From: Thermomicrobiales bacterium
Lineage (GTDB): Bacteria > Chloroflexota > Chloroflexia > Thermomicrobiales > CFX8
Direction of reading: 5' to 3'
DNA length: 64,000 bases
NCBI GenBank assembly: GCA_037045155.1
Contig: JBAOIG010000002.1
Location: forward strand, 372,001 to 436,000
Shown here: positions 15,994 through 25,070 of the stretch, piece after piece
How the letters are laid out: the number at the start of each line of letters is the position of its first letter
Position numbering within the stretch: the first letter of the stretch is position 1
The notes under the pieces: generated by a model
Databases searched by the model: none
What the model was told of the DNA's origin: nothing
What the model saw: the letters and a program-made list of their open reading frames with translations, nothing else
Program-made: the position numbers and the translations under genes

Positions 15994-17210
15994 TGAAGCG
16001 CGACGGTGCACTGACGTTTGTCCTGGCGACTGGCGCATTCACCACAATGTTGCACGGCTCGATGCTGAGTCCTCTGCTCAAGGGTATTTCTACTGACTTC
16101 GACGTCAGCGTCGCCAGCGTGGGCCAGCTGGCGACGCTCTACGCCGGTCTCGCCGCCGTGATCGCTTTCGCCATCGCGCCGCTGATGGACCGCTACTCGC
16201 GCCGCGCGATGCTGCGTTTCGAGTGCAGCGTCCTCATCATTGCGACGCTGCTCTCCGCCCTGGCGCCGAGCTACGCCTGGCTGACCGTCGGCCGCGGTCT
16301 GGATGGGATCGGCGGGGCGTTCATCTTCGGTGTCTGCCTGGCCGCGGCCGGCGACCTGTTCGCCGACCCGGTCGAGCGCAACCGCCGGATCGGGATCATC
16401 GCCAGCGCCGGCAGCATCGCGATCATCGCCGGCCAGCCGTTGCTGACCCAGGTCTCTGCCCACGCCGGCTGGCGCTGGGCGGTCGCCGCCACGCTGGTCC
16501 CGCCGCTGGTCGTCCTGCTCGGCACCCGCTGGCTGCCCAGCGAGGCGCTACAAGCCGCCGAGGGCCGGCTGTGGGATTCCTACCGCGACCGCTACCGGCA
16601 GGTGCTGGCCAGCCGCGAGACCGTCTGGCTGCTCGCCGTCTTCATCGTGATGCTGTCGGTCTGGTCGGCCTTCTCGGTCTATCTCGGCGCGTACCTGGAG
16701 ACGGAGCTGCGGGCGAACGCCAATGCGACCAGTCTCATTTTCCTGGTCAGCGGTGTCTGTTTCGCCGCCGGCAGCCTCATCGTCCCGCGCGTCATCGAGC
16801 GCGTCCCGAAGCGACGGGCTAACGTGACGTTCGCGACGCTGTTGGGTATCAATCTGCTCGGGGCGGGCGTTGTCTACACAAGCATCCCGATGGTGGCGGT
16901 CTTCGTGGGCGTCACCGCGCTGCTCGGCGTCAGCCTCTACCTGACCACTGGCATCCTGCTGCTCGACTCGCTGCCCGAGGCGCGCGGCGCAGTGATGGCG
17001 TTGCAGTCGGCCGGGAGCGAGGTCGGCCTGGCGCTCGGCGCGGCCTGGGGTGGCGCGGTGCTGGTTGCCAGCAACGACAACTACGTCGCTGTCTATCGGA
17101 GCCTGGCGTTCTTGCTACCGGTCGCCATGCTCTGTCTGATGATGAGCGCCCGGAGCATCCGGTTGCGGGCTAGCCCCGGACGCGAGGTGGCGATCGACCC
17201 GGGCAGATAG
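15993..17210 (+). CDS. Major facilitator superfamily transporter
   Basis: A 405-residue twelve-helix MFS protein, probably an exporter of the drug:H+ antiporter type. The loop between helices 2 and 3 reads APLMDRYSRRAML (MFS motif A-like D-x3-R-R), and helices 4-5 include GVCLAAAGDLFADPVERNRRIGIIASAGS. The C-terminal half is equally hydrophobic with the family's internal repeat. AGGAG precedes the ATG, which overlaps the stop of the upstream small gene. A strong terminator follows. Coupling to three small proteins under a LuxR-type regulator suggests it exports a product made or carried by them, but the substrate is unknown. Confidence 0.88.
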   Translation: MKRDGALTFVLATGAFTTMLHGSMLSPLLKGISTDFDVSVASVGQLATLYAGLAAVIAFAIAPLMDRYSRRAMLRFECSVLIIATLLSALAPSYAWLTVGRGLDGIGGAFIFGVCLAAAGDLFADPVERNRRIGIIASAGSIAIIAGQPLLTQVSAHAGWRWAVAATLVPPLVVLLGTRWLPSEALQAAEGRLWDSYRDRYRQVLASRETVWLLAVFIVMLSVWSAFSVYLGAYLETELRANANATSLIFLVSGVCFAAGSLIVPRVIERVPKRRANVTFATLLGINLLGAGVVYTSIPMVAVFVGVTALLGVSLYLTTGILLLDSLPEARGAVMALQSAGSEVGLALGAAWGGAVLVASNDNYVAVYRSLAFLLPVAMLCLMMSARSIRLRASPGREVAIDPGR

Positions 17211-17237
17211 ACGGCGCTGACCGCTGCCCAGAGAGTT

Positions 17238-17275
17238 CCCGCCCCCCTCTCCCAATACTGAGAGAGGGGGGCGGG
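17238..17275. terminator. Strong hairpin terminator between convergent genes
   Basis: A perfect 14-bp stem (CCCGCCCCCCTCTC with its complement) around a 10-nt loop lies 27 bp after the MFS stop and 18 bp after the convergent amidohydrolase stop. It can act in both directions. Confidence 0.7.
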
Positions 17276-17293
17276 CGACTGCCTGGAGGTTGG

Positions 17294-18716
17294 TTACGCT
17301 CGTGGCTTCTGCGGGGCGGGGGGCATGACGCCCGCGGGGATCGGGGTCTTGTAGGGCCGGTCGGTCGTGCGCTCCTTGAATTCGGCCTGCGCCTTCGCCA
17401 GCTCGTCCGGGTTGGTGTAGAGCTCGGCGGCGGTGATCGCCATCGCCTTGGCGGCGTGGATCATCCCCTTGTGGCCGATCGACATCGCGCCGGTCGCGGT
17501 GATACCCCAGCTGTGGCCGGGGATCCCGATCGGCCAGCAGGTGGAGTGGACCTGCACCGTCGGCGTGATCCAGCTGACGTCGCCGACGTCGGTCGAGCCA
17601 GCGCCGACCTTGCCCTCGTCGAGCGGGCTGACGATCTCGGTGTGGAGCGGCTTGGCCAGCATGCTCAGTGGCTGCTCCATCGACCGCATAGATGCCTCGC
17701 GTGTGCCGGCCGGGAAGCCATCGATGATCGTCTGAGCGAACTGCTGCTCTTCCTCGGTGAACTCCAGCGGCCCCAGCTCGCGCATCAGGCCCAGCGCCAG
17801 CTCGGCCAGCGCCCGGTTCGGCAGCACGTTGTATGCGCCGGCCTGGAAGTCTTCCTCGTAGCTCGTCTCGGTCATCAGCGTCGCGCCCTCGGCGATCTTG
17901 CGCACCCGCGCGGTGATCTCCTCGACCTGGTCGCGCTCTGGTGCGCGGACGAAGTACCAGACCTCAGCCTCATCCGGCACGACGTTCGGCGCGCCGCCGC
18001 CGTTGGTGATGACGTAGTGGATGCGCGCCTTCTCGATGACGTGCTCGCGCAGGTAGTTGACGCCGTTGTTCATCAGCTCGACCGCGTCCAGCGCCGAACG
18101 GCCCTGCTCCGGCTGGGCGGCGGCGTGCGCCGTCTTGCCGTGGAAGCGGAAGCGCAGGTTGTCAACCGCCAGCGAGCTGCCGAGCGAGACGGTCGTCGTG
18201 CCCCATGGGTGCCAGGTGATCGCGGCGTCGAGGTCGTCGTACGCGCCCGAGCGGGCCATGTAGACCTTGCCGGTGATCGTCTCCTCGGCCGGGCAGCCGT
18301 AGTAGCGCACCGTGCCGGACTGGCCGGTCTCCTTCAGCCACGCCTTGATCGCCATCGCCGAGGCCATCGCCGCGGTGCCGAGCAGGTTGTGGCCGCAGCC
18401 GTGGCCGGGGGCCTCAGCGACGACCGGGTCCTTGGTCGCCTGCGACTTCTGCGAGAGCCCCGGCAGGGCGTCGTATTCGCCCAGGAAGCCGATGATCGGC
18501 GACCCTTCGCCCGCACTCGGCGCTGAACGCCGTCGGCTGGTCGCCGACATTGCGGGTGATGCGGAAGCCATCGGCCTCCATCGTCTGCGCCTGTAGATCG
18601 CAGGCGAACGACTCGGCCATCGCGACCTCGGGTCGCTCCCAGATCTGGTCGGAGACGTCGGTGAACTGCTCCTGCCGCTCGTCGATCCAGTCGCCGAGCT
18701 CACGTTTTGCTGCCAT
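17294..18716 (-). pseudogene. M20-family amidohydrolase (AbgB-like) broken by a +1 frameshift
   Basis: The product would be a ~473-residue M20 metallopeptidase-type amidohydrolase like AbgB, which hydrolyses p-aminobenzoyl-glutamate or related amides using two metal ions. The N-terminal part (MAAKRELGDWIDERQEQFTD to PTAFSAE) runs in one frame from an ATG at 18716. The rest (GEGSPIIGFLGEYDALPGLSQ, EAPGHGCGHNLLG, GCPAEE, TDVGDVSW) is in another. The switch lies at about 18505-18515, in GAGTGCGGGCGAAGGG, where one extra base breaks the expected SAE-W-GEGSP. The length of 1,423 bases (3n+1) fits a single insertion. All metal ligands downstream are intact, so a sequencing error, a recent mutation or programmed shifting are all possible. 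Confidence 0.8.
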
Positions 18717-18893
18717 TGTGTTCCTCCCTGTGGTCCAATCCATACGCGGCGGCACGATAGCACAGTCAGCGTAGGTGTCCAGCGGGAATCTGCAGCCCGT
18801 CGTGCCGGTTGGCATGTGCAGCGCGGGCGATTCGTCGTACCCTGTCGGACGGCACACGCTGCTCGCTGCGGAAGATGGGAGAGTGAAGACACG

Positions 18894-19898
18894 ATGCTCA
18901 AGCTTGGATGGAAGGCCTCGGCCGAGCAATTCGGCCCGCGCGAGCTCCTCGACTTTGCCGTGATCGCCGAGGAGGTCGGGTTCGACTCAGTCATCGTCAG
19001 CGATCATTTCCAGCCGTGGCGGCACACCCACGGCCATTCGCCGTTCTCGTTCGCCTGGCTGGCGGCAGTCGCCGAGCGCACCAGCACTGTCCAGCTCGGC
19101 ACCAGCGTGGTGACGCCGACCTTCCGCTACCATCCGTCGATCGTCGCGCAGGCGATGGGCACGCTCGGCTGCCTCGCGCCTGGCCGCGTTTTCCTTGGCG
19201 TCGGCACCGGCGAGTCGCTGAACGAGATCCCGGCGATCGGCGCTGACTGGCCCGAGTTCAAGGAGCGCTTCGCCCGCTTGCGCGAGGCAGTCGAGCTGAT
19301 GAAGCGGCTGTGGACCGAGGATCGGGTGACGTTTGAGGGGGAGTACTACCAGACTGAGAAGGCGACGATCTACGACAAGCCGGACCAGCCGGCGCCGCTC
19401 TATGTCGCGGCCGGCGGCCCACTGGTCGCCCGCTATGCCGGCCGGGCTGCCGATGGGTTCATCTGCACCAGCGGCAAGGGGGAGTCACTCTACCGCGACA
19501 AGCTGGTCCCGGCCGTCCGGGAGGGCGAGGAGAAGGCCGGCAAAGCGCCGGGCAGCGTCGACATGATGATCGAGATGAAGGTCTCCTACGACCACGATCT
19601 CGAACGCGCCCGCCAGGACACCCATCACTGGGCCGCGCTGGCGCTGTCGTCGGATGAGAAGACGGGCGTCGAGGACCCGATCGAGATGGAGCGCCTGGCC
19701 GACGCGCTGCCGATCGAGCGCACCGCCTCGCGCTGGATCGTCTCCGACAACCCCGAGGCGCAGATCGAGCAGATCAAGCCCTACCTCGACCTGGGCTTCA
19801 CGCACCTCGTCTTCCACGCCCCCGGCCCCGACCAGGAGCGCTTCATGCGCCAGTATGCCGAGGATGTCCTGCCCCGTCTCCGGGAGATCGCGGGGTAA
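18894..19898 (+). CDS. fgd: F420-dependent glucose-6-phosphate dehydrogenase-type LLM oxidoreductase
   Basis: A 334-residue luciferase-like TIM-barrel enzyme closely resembling FGD, which oxidises glucose-6-phosphate and reduces coenzyme F420. It starts MLKLGWKASAEQFGPRELLD, carries VSDHFQPWRHTHGHSPF (active-site His region), GTSVVTPTFRYHPSIVAQA, GRVFLGVGTGESLNE, and WPEFKERFARLREAVELM, all in family order and at full length. ATG chosen by analogy with FGD N-termini. It implies that the organism makes F420. It is divergent from the broken amidohydrolase. A related F420 sugar or alcohol dehydrogenase is the main alternative. Confidence 0.88.
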   Translation: MLKLGWKASAEQFGPRELLDFAVIAEEVGFDSVIVSDHFQPWRHTHGHSPFSFAWLAAVAERTSTVQLGTSVVTPTFRYHPSIVAQAMGTLGCLAPGRVFLGVGTGESLNEIPAIGADWPEFKERFARLREAVELMKRLWTEDRVTFEGEYYQTEKATIYDKPDQPAPLYVAAGGPLVARYAGRAADGFICTSGKGESLYRDKLVPAVREGEEKAGKAPGSVDMMIEMKVSYDHDLERARQDTHHWAALALSSDEKTGVEDPIEMERLADALPIERTASRWIVSDNPEAQIEQIKPYLDLGFTHLVFHAPGPDQERFMRQYAEDVLPRLREIAG

Positions 19899-19927
19899 GG
19901 GACGGGGGACGGGGGACGGGGGACGGG
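19899..19927 (+). repeat. 7-bp G-rich tandem repeat with G-quadruplex potential
   Basis: Immediately after the stop of the F420 dehydrogenase gene there are five G-runs (3, 5, 5, 5 and 3 Gs), each separated by AC. This gives a 7-bp period on the coding strand and satisfies the G3+N1-7 quadruplex rule four times over with uniform 2-nt loops. In the transcript it would form a very stable parallel quadruplex at the 3' end. Confidence 0.8.
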
Positions 19928-20004
19928 CGCGAAACGATCGGTTCGCGTGGAACAGGCGGAGAGCGCCCGCCCGGCGTGCGCCGGATAACGAGTGACCCCG
20001 CCTC

Positions 20005-21453
20005 TTATCCCCTCATCCCTAACCCCCCGTCCCTACGTACCGCCCGTAACGTTCGACCGTCCTGGTGGAGCAGGAGGGCGACGGCGCGGCCGTCCTCGAT
20101 GACCTGTTCGACGCGGGTGGCGAGGACCTCGGAAGCCCATGCGCGGGCATCCTGGCGGATGAGGCGCATAGGAGGCTGGCCCTGCGGGGCGAGGTAGAGG
20201 TCGCCGTAGCGCACCAGCGCGATCAGCTTGAATCCGGACGGCAGCACCCATGTGCCGTCCAGATCGCGGCGTGGCGGGTCGACGACCTCGACGGGCGGAT
20301 GTTCCGGCGCGGCGGTCTGCCATCCGTGCGCGGTCTGGACCGCATCGATGACCTCGTCGATCAGCCGGTCCGCGCCGCTGTGTGAGTCGGTATTGACCAT
20401 GACCGCGACGGCGCGGCCGGCCGCTGGCCAGCCGTAGAGCTGGGCCGTGAATCCCGCGTCCGAGCCGCTGTGGCCGAAGCGCGGCGCGTCGGTGTCGTCG
20501 TTGACGAACAGGCCGAGCGCGACGAACGTGTCGAGATCCCCGGCCGGCGCAAACGTCGGCAGGATCGGCGTCAGCATCTGCCGCGCCATCTCCTGCGAGA
20601 TGATCGCTCCCGCCTCCCCCTGCCAGGCGCGGATGATCCCCAGCGCGAAGCGTGCCAGGTCGGATGCGGTCGACCAGAGCCCGGCGGCCGCCATCTCCGG
20701 GTAGGTGTGCCAGCCGCCGGGAATCGGCGCGCCCCCGGAGCGGTGGCCCGTCGCGGCCTGCGAGTGGAGTCGCTCCGACAGAGGCTGCTCGTAGGTGCTG
20801 TCGTGCATGCCGAGTGGGTCGAGCACCAGCTCGCGCATCAGCGCGGCAAACGGCGTGCCGGTGACATCCTCCAGCACCTGCTGGACGATCGTCGTGCCGC
20901 CTCCCGAGTAGCGGAACTGCGTGCCGGGGACGATCGTGACGCGGACCGGATCGGTATTGGCTGGCAGCTCGCCGTCGAGGATCTGTGCCGTCGTTGGCAG
21001 CCCGCGGCCGGCCGGATAGCCGGGGAAGCCGTGGACCGTCAGCCCGGCTGAGTGGCTGAGCAGCTGGCGCAGGGTCAGCTCCGGCTGCCAGTCGCCGATC
21101 GGCGGCATCTTCCACGAGCGCAGGTAGCTGTTGATGTCGGTGTTGAGCGCGAGGACGCCTTGCTCGACGAGCCGCAGGACGCCGAGCGCCGCGACCGGCT
21201 TGCTGATCGAGCCGGCCAGGAAGCGCGTCTCGCTGGTCACCGGGTCGGGTTCGCCGGCCTGGCGGACGCCGTATCCCTTTGCCCAGGCAAGCTCTCCGCT
21301 CTCGACCACTGCGACCGACGCACCCGGCGTGTCGAGCCGCGCCATCCGATCGGCAAGGGTCGACTCACGGTCGGGGATGGCCGGCGTCCCGCCGCGGACC
21401 ACCAGCCGCTGCTCGACCTGCCGCACTCGCGCCTCGAGTTCATCCCTTGCCAC
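20005..21453 (-). CDS. Serine hydrolase of the class C beta-lactamase family
   Basis: A 482-residue serine hydrolase of the beta-lactamase/penicillin-binding-like family (D-aminopeptidase, esterase or class C-like fold). The catalytic SISK tetrad is at residues 82-85 (FLAGSISKPVAALGVLRLVE), the YSG motif at 182-184 (FRYSGGGTTIVQQVL), and the third motif reads FGHSGSDAGF. A C-terminal ~90-residue domain of the DUF3471 type follows (DGTWVLPSGFKLIALVRYGDLYL). No signal peptide is seen, so it is probably cytoplasmic. The GTG at 21453 is preferred because GGAAGGGG lies just upstream. The substrate cannot be assigned. Confidence 0.85.
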   Translation of the reverse strand: MARDELEARVRQVEQRLVVRGGTPAIPDRESTLADRMARLDTPGASVAVVESGELAWAKGYGVRQAGEPDPVTSETRFLAGSISKPVAALGVLRLVEQGVLALNTDINSYLRSWKMPPIGDWQPELTLRQLLSHSAGLTVHGFPGYPAGRGLPTTAQILDGELPANTDPVRVTIVPGTQFRYSGGGTTIVQQVLEDVTGTPFAALMRELVLDPLGMHDSTYEQPLSERLHSQAATGHRSGGAPIPGGWHTYPEMAAAGLWSTASDLARFALGIIRAWQGEAGAIISQEMARQMLTPILPTFAPAGDLDTFVALGLFVNDDTDAPRFGHSGSDAGFTAQLYGWPAAGRAVAVMVNTDSHSGADRLIDEVIDAVQTAHGWQTAAPEHPPVEVVDPPRRDLDGTWVLPSGFKLIALVRYGDLYLAPQGQPPMRLIRQDARAWASEVLATRVEQVIEDGRAVALLLHQDGRTLRAVRRDGGLGMRG

Positions 21454-21645
21454 GCCACGCCCCTTCCACGAGCCAATCGCCTCGAGACGATACACCACGC
21501 GAGTGATCGAGATATGCGGTCAGACCTGATCGAGCTCGCTTTCGCCGGGATGGATGTATGAGTCTTTGATTCCCTCTACCTGTCGTGGCCCGAAATCGGC
21601 ACAATACCTGCGACGGACTGGCCCGGTCGATGAAGGGATGCGACG

Positions 21646-23190
21646 GTGACACTGGGCGACTATGGAAGCGATGGCGCCGCGCGGAGGCCGCCCCTGCGGC
21701 ATGCTGGCATCCTGCTGCACCCGACCAGCCTGCCCGGCCCCGGTGGGGTCGGCGATCTCGGCGATGCCGCGGAGAGCTTCGTCGACTGGCTGGCCGCTGC
21801 CGGCCAGACACGCTGGCAGATCCTGCCGCTGGGTCCGACCGGGATGGGCAACTCGCCATACTCGGCGTTCTCCGCCTTCGCCGGCAACCCCGACCTCGTC
21901 TCCCTCGACCGGCTCGTCTCCGATGGGCTGCTCTCGCCCGGCGACCGGCGCGCGGCCGCCGAATCTCGCGACGCAGACGCCACCCGGAAGCTACGGGATT
22001 CCGCGCTGCGGCTGGCTGCCGAGCGCTTCTTCGCCGGCCAGGGGCAGCAGCTGCGTCCCGCCTTCGACGCGTTTCGTCGCGAGCAGGCCGGCTGGCTGGA
22101 CGATTTCTGCCTGTTTATGGCGATCCGTGTGGAGCAGGGGCAGACGGGCTGGATCGATTGGCCCGCGCCGCTCCGGCTGCGCGAGCCGGCTGCGCTTGCC
22201 GCGGCCCGGGAGCGGCTGGCCGCCGAGATCGACGCCGTCGCCTTCGCTCAGTTCGCGTTCGACCGGCAGTGGGCCGCGCTGCGACGCTACGCCAACCAGC
22301 GAGGCGTGCTGATCTTCGGCGATATCCCGATCTTCGTCGCCTACGATAGCGCCGACGTCTGGGCCAATCGCGCGCAGTTCCAGCTCGACTCCGGGGGGCG
22401 GCGCACACAGGTTGCCGGAGTGCCGCCGGATTACTTCAGCGCGACCGGGCAACTCTGGGGCAACCCGCTCTACGACTGGGAGCGGATGCGCGAGAACGGC
22501 TTCCGCTGGTGGATTGAGCGGTTTCGCGCCGTCTACCGGCTGGTCGACATTGCCCGGATCGACCACTTCCGTGGCTTCGCCGCCTACTGGTCGATCCCTG
22601 CCACCGCCCCAACAGCGATCGAGGGCGCCTGGCGACCGGGCCCGGGGATCGCCCTGTTCGACGCTGTCCGGCAGGCCCTCGCCCCGGACGACGCGCTGCC
22701 GATCGTCGCCGAAGACCTCGGGCTGATCACGCCGGACGTGGACGCCTTGCGGCATGCTGCCGGCTTTCCCGGCATGAGCGTCCTCCAGTTCGCCTTCGGC
22801 TCCGGCGCGGACAACCTCTACCTCCCGCACAACCTCCCGCGCGACACGGTCGTCTATAGCGGCACCCACGACAACGACACGACCATCGGCTGGTACCTTA
22901 CGGCGGATGAGCGGGCGCGCGACCACGTCCGGCGCTACCTCGGGGTCAGCGGCGACGAAATCGCCTGGGACCTCATCCGCGCAGCATGGCGCTCGGTCGC
23001 GGAGACAGCCATCGTCCCGCTACAGGACGTGTTGTCGCTCGGCAGCGAAGCGCGGATGAACGTGCCGGGGCGGGCCGAGGGAAACTGGGGCTGGCAGATG
23101 GCGCCCGACGCGCTCGACCCGGATCTCGCTGTCCAGCTCCGCAATCTGACTGTGCTCTACGGCCGGCAGGGAACCTGGGAGGATGCATGA
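21646..23190 (+). CDS. malQ: 4-alpha-glucanotransferase
   Basis: A 514-residue amylomaltase (GH77), which transfers alpha-1,4-glucan chains between acceptors in maltodextrin and glycogen metabolism. Family landmarks are GILLHPTSLPGPGGVGDLG near the start, RWQILPLGPTGMGNSPYSAFSAFAGNP, DIPIFVAYDSADVWAN, VDIARIDHFRGF (catalytic Asp), IVAEDLGLITPDV (acid/base Glu region) and GTHDNDT (third carboxylate). Length matches bacterial MalQ. GTG start with AAGGGA upstream. The stop overlaps the start of queC, so the two may be co-transcribed without an obvious metabolic link. Confidence 0.95.
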   Translation: MTLGDYGSDGAARRPPLRHAGILLHPTSLPGPGGVGDLGDAAESFVDWLAAAGQTRWQILPLGPTGMGNSPYSAFSAFAGNPDLVSLDRLVSDGLLSPGDRRAAAESRDADATRKLRDSALRLAAERFFAGQGQQLRPAFDAFRREQAGWLDDFCLFMAIRVEQGQTGWIDWPAPLRLREPAALAAARERLAAEIDAVAFAQFAFDRQWAALRRYANQRGVLIFGDIPIFVAYDSADVWANRAQFQLDSGGRRTQVAGVPPDYFSATGQLWGNPLYDWERMRENGFRWWIERFRAVYRLVDIARIDHFRGFAAYWSIPATAPTAIEGAWRPGPGIALFDAVRQALAPDDALPIVAEDLGLITPDVDALRHAAGFPGMSVLQFAFGSGADNLYLPHNLPRDTVVYSGTHDNDTTIGWYLTADERARDHVRRYLGVSGDEIAWDLIRAAWRSVAETAIVPLQDVLSLGSEARMNVPGRAEGNWGWQMAPDALDPDLAVQLRNLTVLYGRQGTWEDA

Positions 23191-23882
23191 TGGATGAACG
23201 GCGCGCGATTGTCCTGCTTTCGGGCGGGCTGGATTCGGCTACCTGCCTGGCAATCGCGAAGGTGGAGGGATTCACCCCCTACGCGCTTTCCTTCCGCTAC
23301 GGTCAGCGTCATGAGGCGGAGCTGGAGGCGGCGCGGCGCGTGGCCGAGTCGCTGGGCGCGGCCGGGCATGTCGTCGTCGATATCGACCTGCGCACCTTCG
23401 GCGGCTCGGCCCTCACAGCCGACATCGACGTGCCGAAGGGTCGTGACATCGGCGAAGTGGGCCATGATATCCCGATCACCTACGTCCCGGCCCGCAACAC
23501 CATCTTCCTCTCCTTCGCGCTGGCCTGGGCCGAGGTGCTGGGCTCGTCCGACATCTATATCGGCGTCAACGCGCTGGACTACTCGGGCTACCCCGACTGC
23601 CGGCCGGAATACATCCGTGCCTACGAGGAGATGGCCAACCTGGCGACGAAGGCCGGTGTCGAGGGAGAGCAGCGCCTGACGATCCATACGCCGCTGATGG
23701 ACCTCACGAAGGCCGGCATCATCCTGCGCGGCGTCGAGCTGGGCGTCGACTATGGCCTGACCGTCTCCTGCTACGACCCGACCCCCGACGGCGCCCCCTG
23801 CGGCCAGTGCGACGCCTGCCTGCTGCGCGCCCGCGGCTTCACCGAGGCCGAGCTATCCGACCCTGCGCTGGCGGGGCGATAG
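23187..23882 (+). CDS. queC: 7-cyano-7-deazaguanine synthase QueC
   Basis: A 231-residue ATP-dependent enzyme that converts 7-carboxy-7-deazaguanine to preQ0, the precursor of queuosine. The PP-loop SGGLDSAT is at residues 12-19. GDTG-type substrate region is represented by YVPARNTIFLSFALAWAEVLG and VNALDYSGYPDCRPEYI. The zinc site is SCYDPTPDGAPCGQCDACLLR, with four cysteines. The ATG overlaps the malQ stop (ATGA); a second ATG follows directly. queD, queE and queF are not in the window. A Tgt homologue, the enzyme family that inserts deazaguanines into tRNA, lies 6.4 kb downstream. Confidence 0.95.
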   Translation: MMDERRAIVLLSGGLDSATCLAIAKVEGFTPYALSFRYGQRHEAELEAARRVAESLGAAGHVVVDIDLRTFGGSALTADIDVPKGRDIGEVGHDIPITYVPARNTIFLSFALAWAEVLGSSDIYIGVNALDYSGYPDCRPEYIRAYEEMANLATKAGVEGEQRLTIHTPLMDLTKAGIILRGVELGVDYGLTVSCYDPTPDGAPCGQCDACLLRARGFTEAELSDPALAGR

Positions 23883-23920
23883 GTAGACTCCCGGTTACCC
23901 AGGCAGGGGATGTTTGCCGA

Positions 23921-25057
23921 TCAACCCGCGCGCCGATGCCGCTCAATAACCTTGGCCATCCGCGTGGCGACTTCGCGTAGAGCGGACTCGGGCTGGAGGA
24001 TGGTGAGGCGGATCCAGTCGTCCCAGCCAGTGCCGAAGCCTGCGCCGGGCAGGACGAGGACGTCCTCCTCGTCGAGCAGGTGATAGGAGAGCTGGGTCGC
24101 GGTCAGGCCGGTGCTGGTGACGTTGGCCCAGATGTAGAGCCCGCCGCGTGGCCGGCCATAGCCGATCCCCATCCGGTCCAGCTCGGCCATCATCATCCTG
24201 CGCCGGGCGTCGTAGATCCGGCGCATCTCCTCGACGCACTCCTGCGGGCCGTCGAGCGCGGCGGCTGCGGCCCACTGGGAGACGGTCGGCGCCTGGACGT
24301 TGACCATCTCCTTTAGCGCCGTCGCGGCGCGGATGAAGCTGGCCGGCGCGGCGAGATAGCCGATCCGCCAGCCGGTCATCGCGTACGTCTTCGAGACGCC
24401 GTTGAGGGTGATCGTCCGCTCGGCCATGCCGGGCAGCGAGGCGACGCTGACGTGGAGGGCATCATCGTAGATGAACTTCTCGTAGATCTCGTCGGCGATG
24501 ACGATCAGGTCTCGCTCGACAGCGAGCGCGGCCAGTCCGCGAACCCACTCCGGCGGGGTGACTCCGGCGGTCGGGTTATTCGGCGAGATCAGCAACAGCA
24601 CCTTCGTCCGCGGGGTGATTCGTCTCGCGACCTCGTCCGGATCGAGCGCAAAGTCGTCCTCGACGCGCGTCGGGACGAGGATCATCCGACCGCCGGCCAG
24701 CGCGATCGCCTCGTCGTAGGACGTGTAGCGTGGGTCGGGGACGATGATCTCGTCGCCCGGCTCGATCAGCGCCTGGATGAGCAGGAAGAGCGCCTCCTGC
24801 CCGCCGGTCGTCACCAGCACCTCGGTGTCGGGGTCGGCCACAATGCCGTTATCGCGAGCCAGCTTGCGGGCGATCGCCGCCCGTAGCTCCGGCAGGCCGG
24901 TCGTGGCGGTGGGACCGGTCCGACCGGCGCGGATCGCCTCGGCCGCGGCGGCGACGATGTGCGGCGGGGTTGGCAGGTCGGGGTCGCCGAGGCCGAGCGA
25001 GATCGCGTTCGGCTTCTGCCCCGCCAGCTCGAACAGGTCGAAGATATTGACCGACAC
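23921..25057 (-). CDS. Class I/II PLP aminotransferase
   Basis: A 378-residue fold-type I aminotransferase (aspartate/LL-DAP aminotransferase-like), cytoplasmic, exchanging amino groups between an amino acid and a 2-oxo acid. Visible: GLGDPDLPTPPHI near the start, VTTGGQEAL (PLP phosphate), ISPNNPTAGV (Asn), IADEIYEKFIY (Asp/Tyr), and VSKTYAMTGWRIGY with the PLP Schiff-base lysine at residue 223. The GTG at 25057 is preferred because GAGGGAGGAG precedes it. It sits 13 bp downstream of a paralogue that has lost this lysine, so the two are almost certainly co-transcribed. Substrate not assigned. Confidence 0.9.
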   Translation of the reverse strand: MSVNIFDLFELAGQKPNAISLGLGDPDLPTPPHIVAAAAEAIRAGRTGPTATTGLPELRAAIARKLARDNGIVADPDTEVLVTTGGQEALFLLIQALIEPGDEIIVPDPRYTSYDEAIALAGGRMILVPTRVEDDFALDPDEVARRITPRTKVLLLISPNNPTAGVTPPEWVRGLAALAVERDLIVIADEIYEKFIYDDALHVSVASLPGMAERTITLNGVSKTYAMTGWRIGYLAAPASFIRAATALKEMVNVQAPTVSQWAAAAALDGPQECVEEMRRIYDARRRMMMAELDRMGIGYGRPRGGLYIWANVTSTGLTATQLSYHLLDEEDVLVLPGAGFGTGWDDWIRLTILQPESALREVATRMAKVIERHRRAG

Positions 25058-25070
25058 CCAGTCTCCTCCC

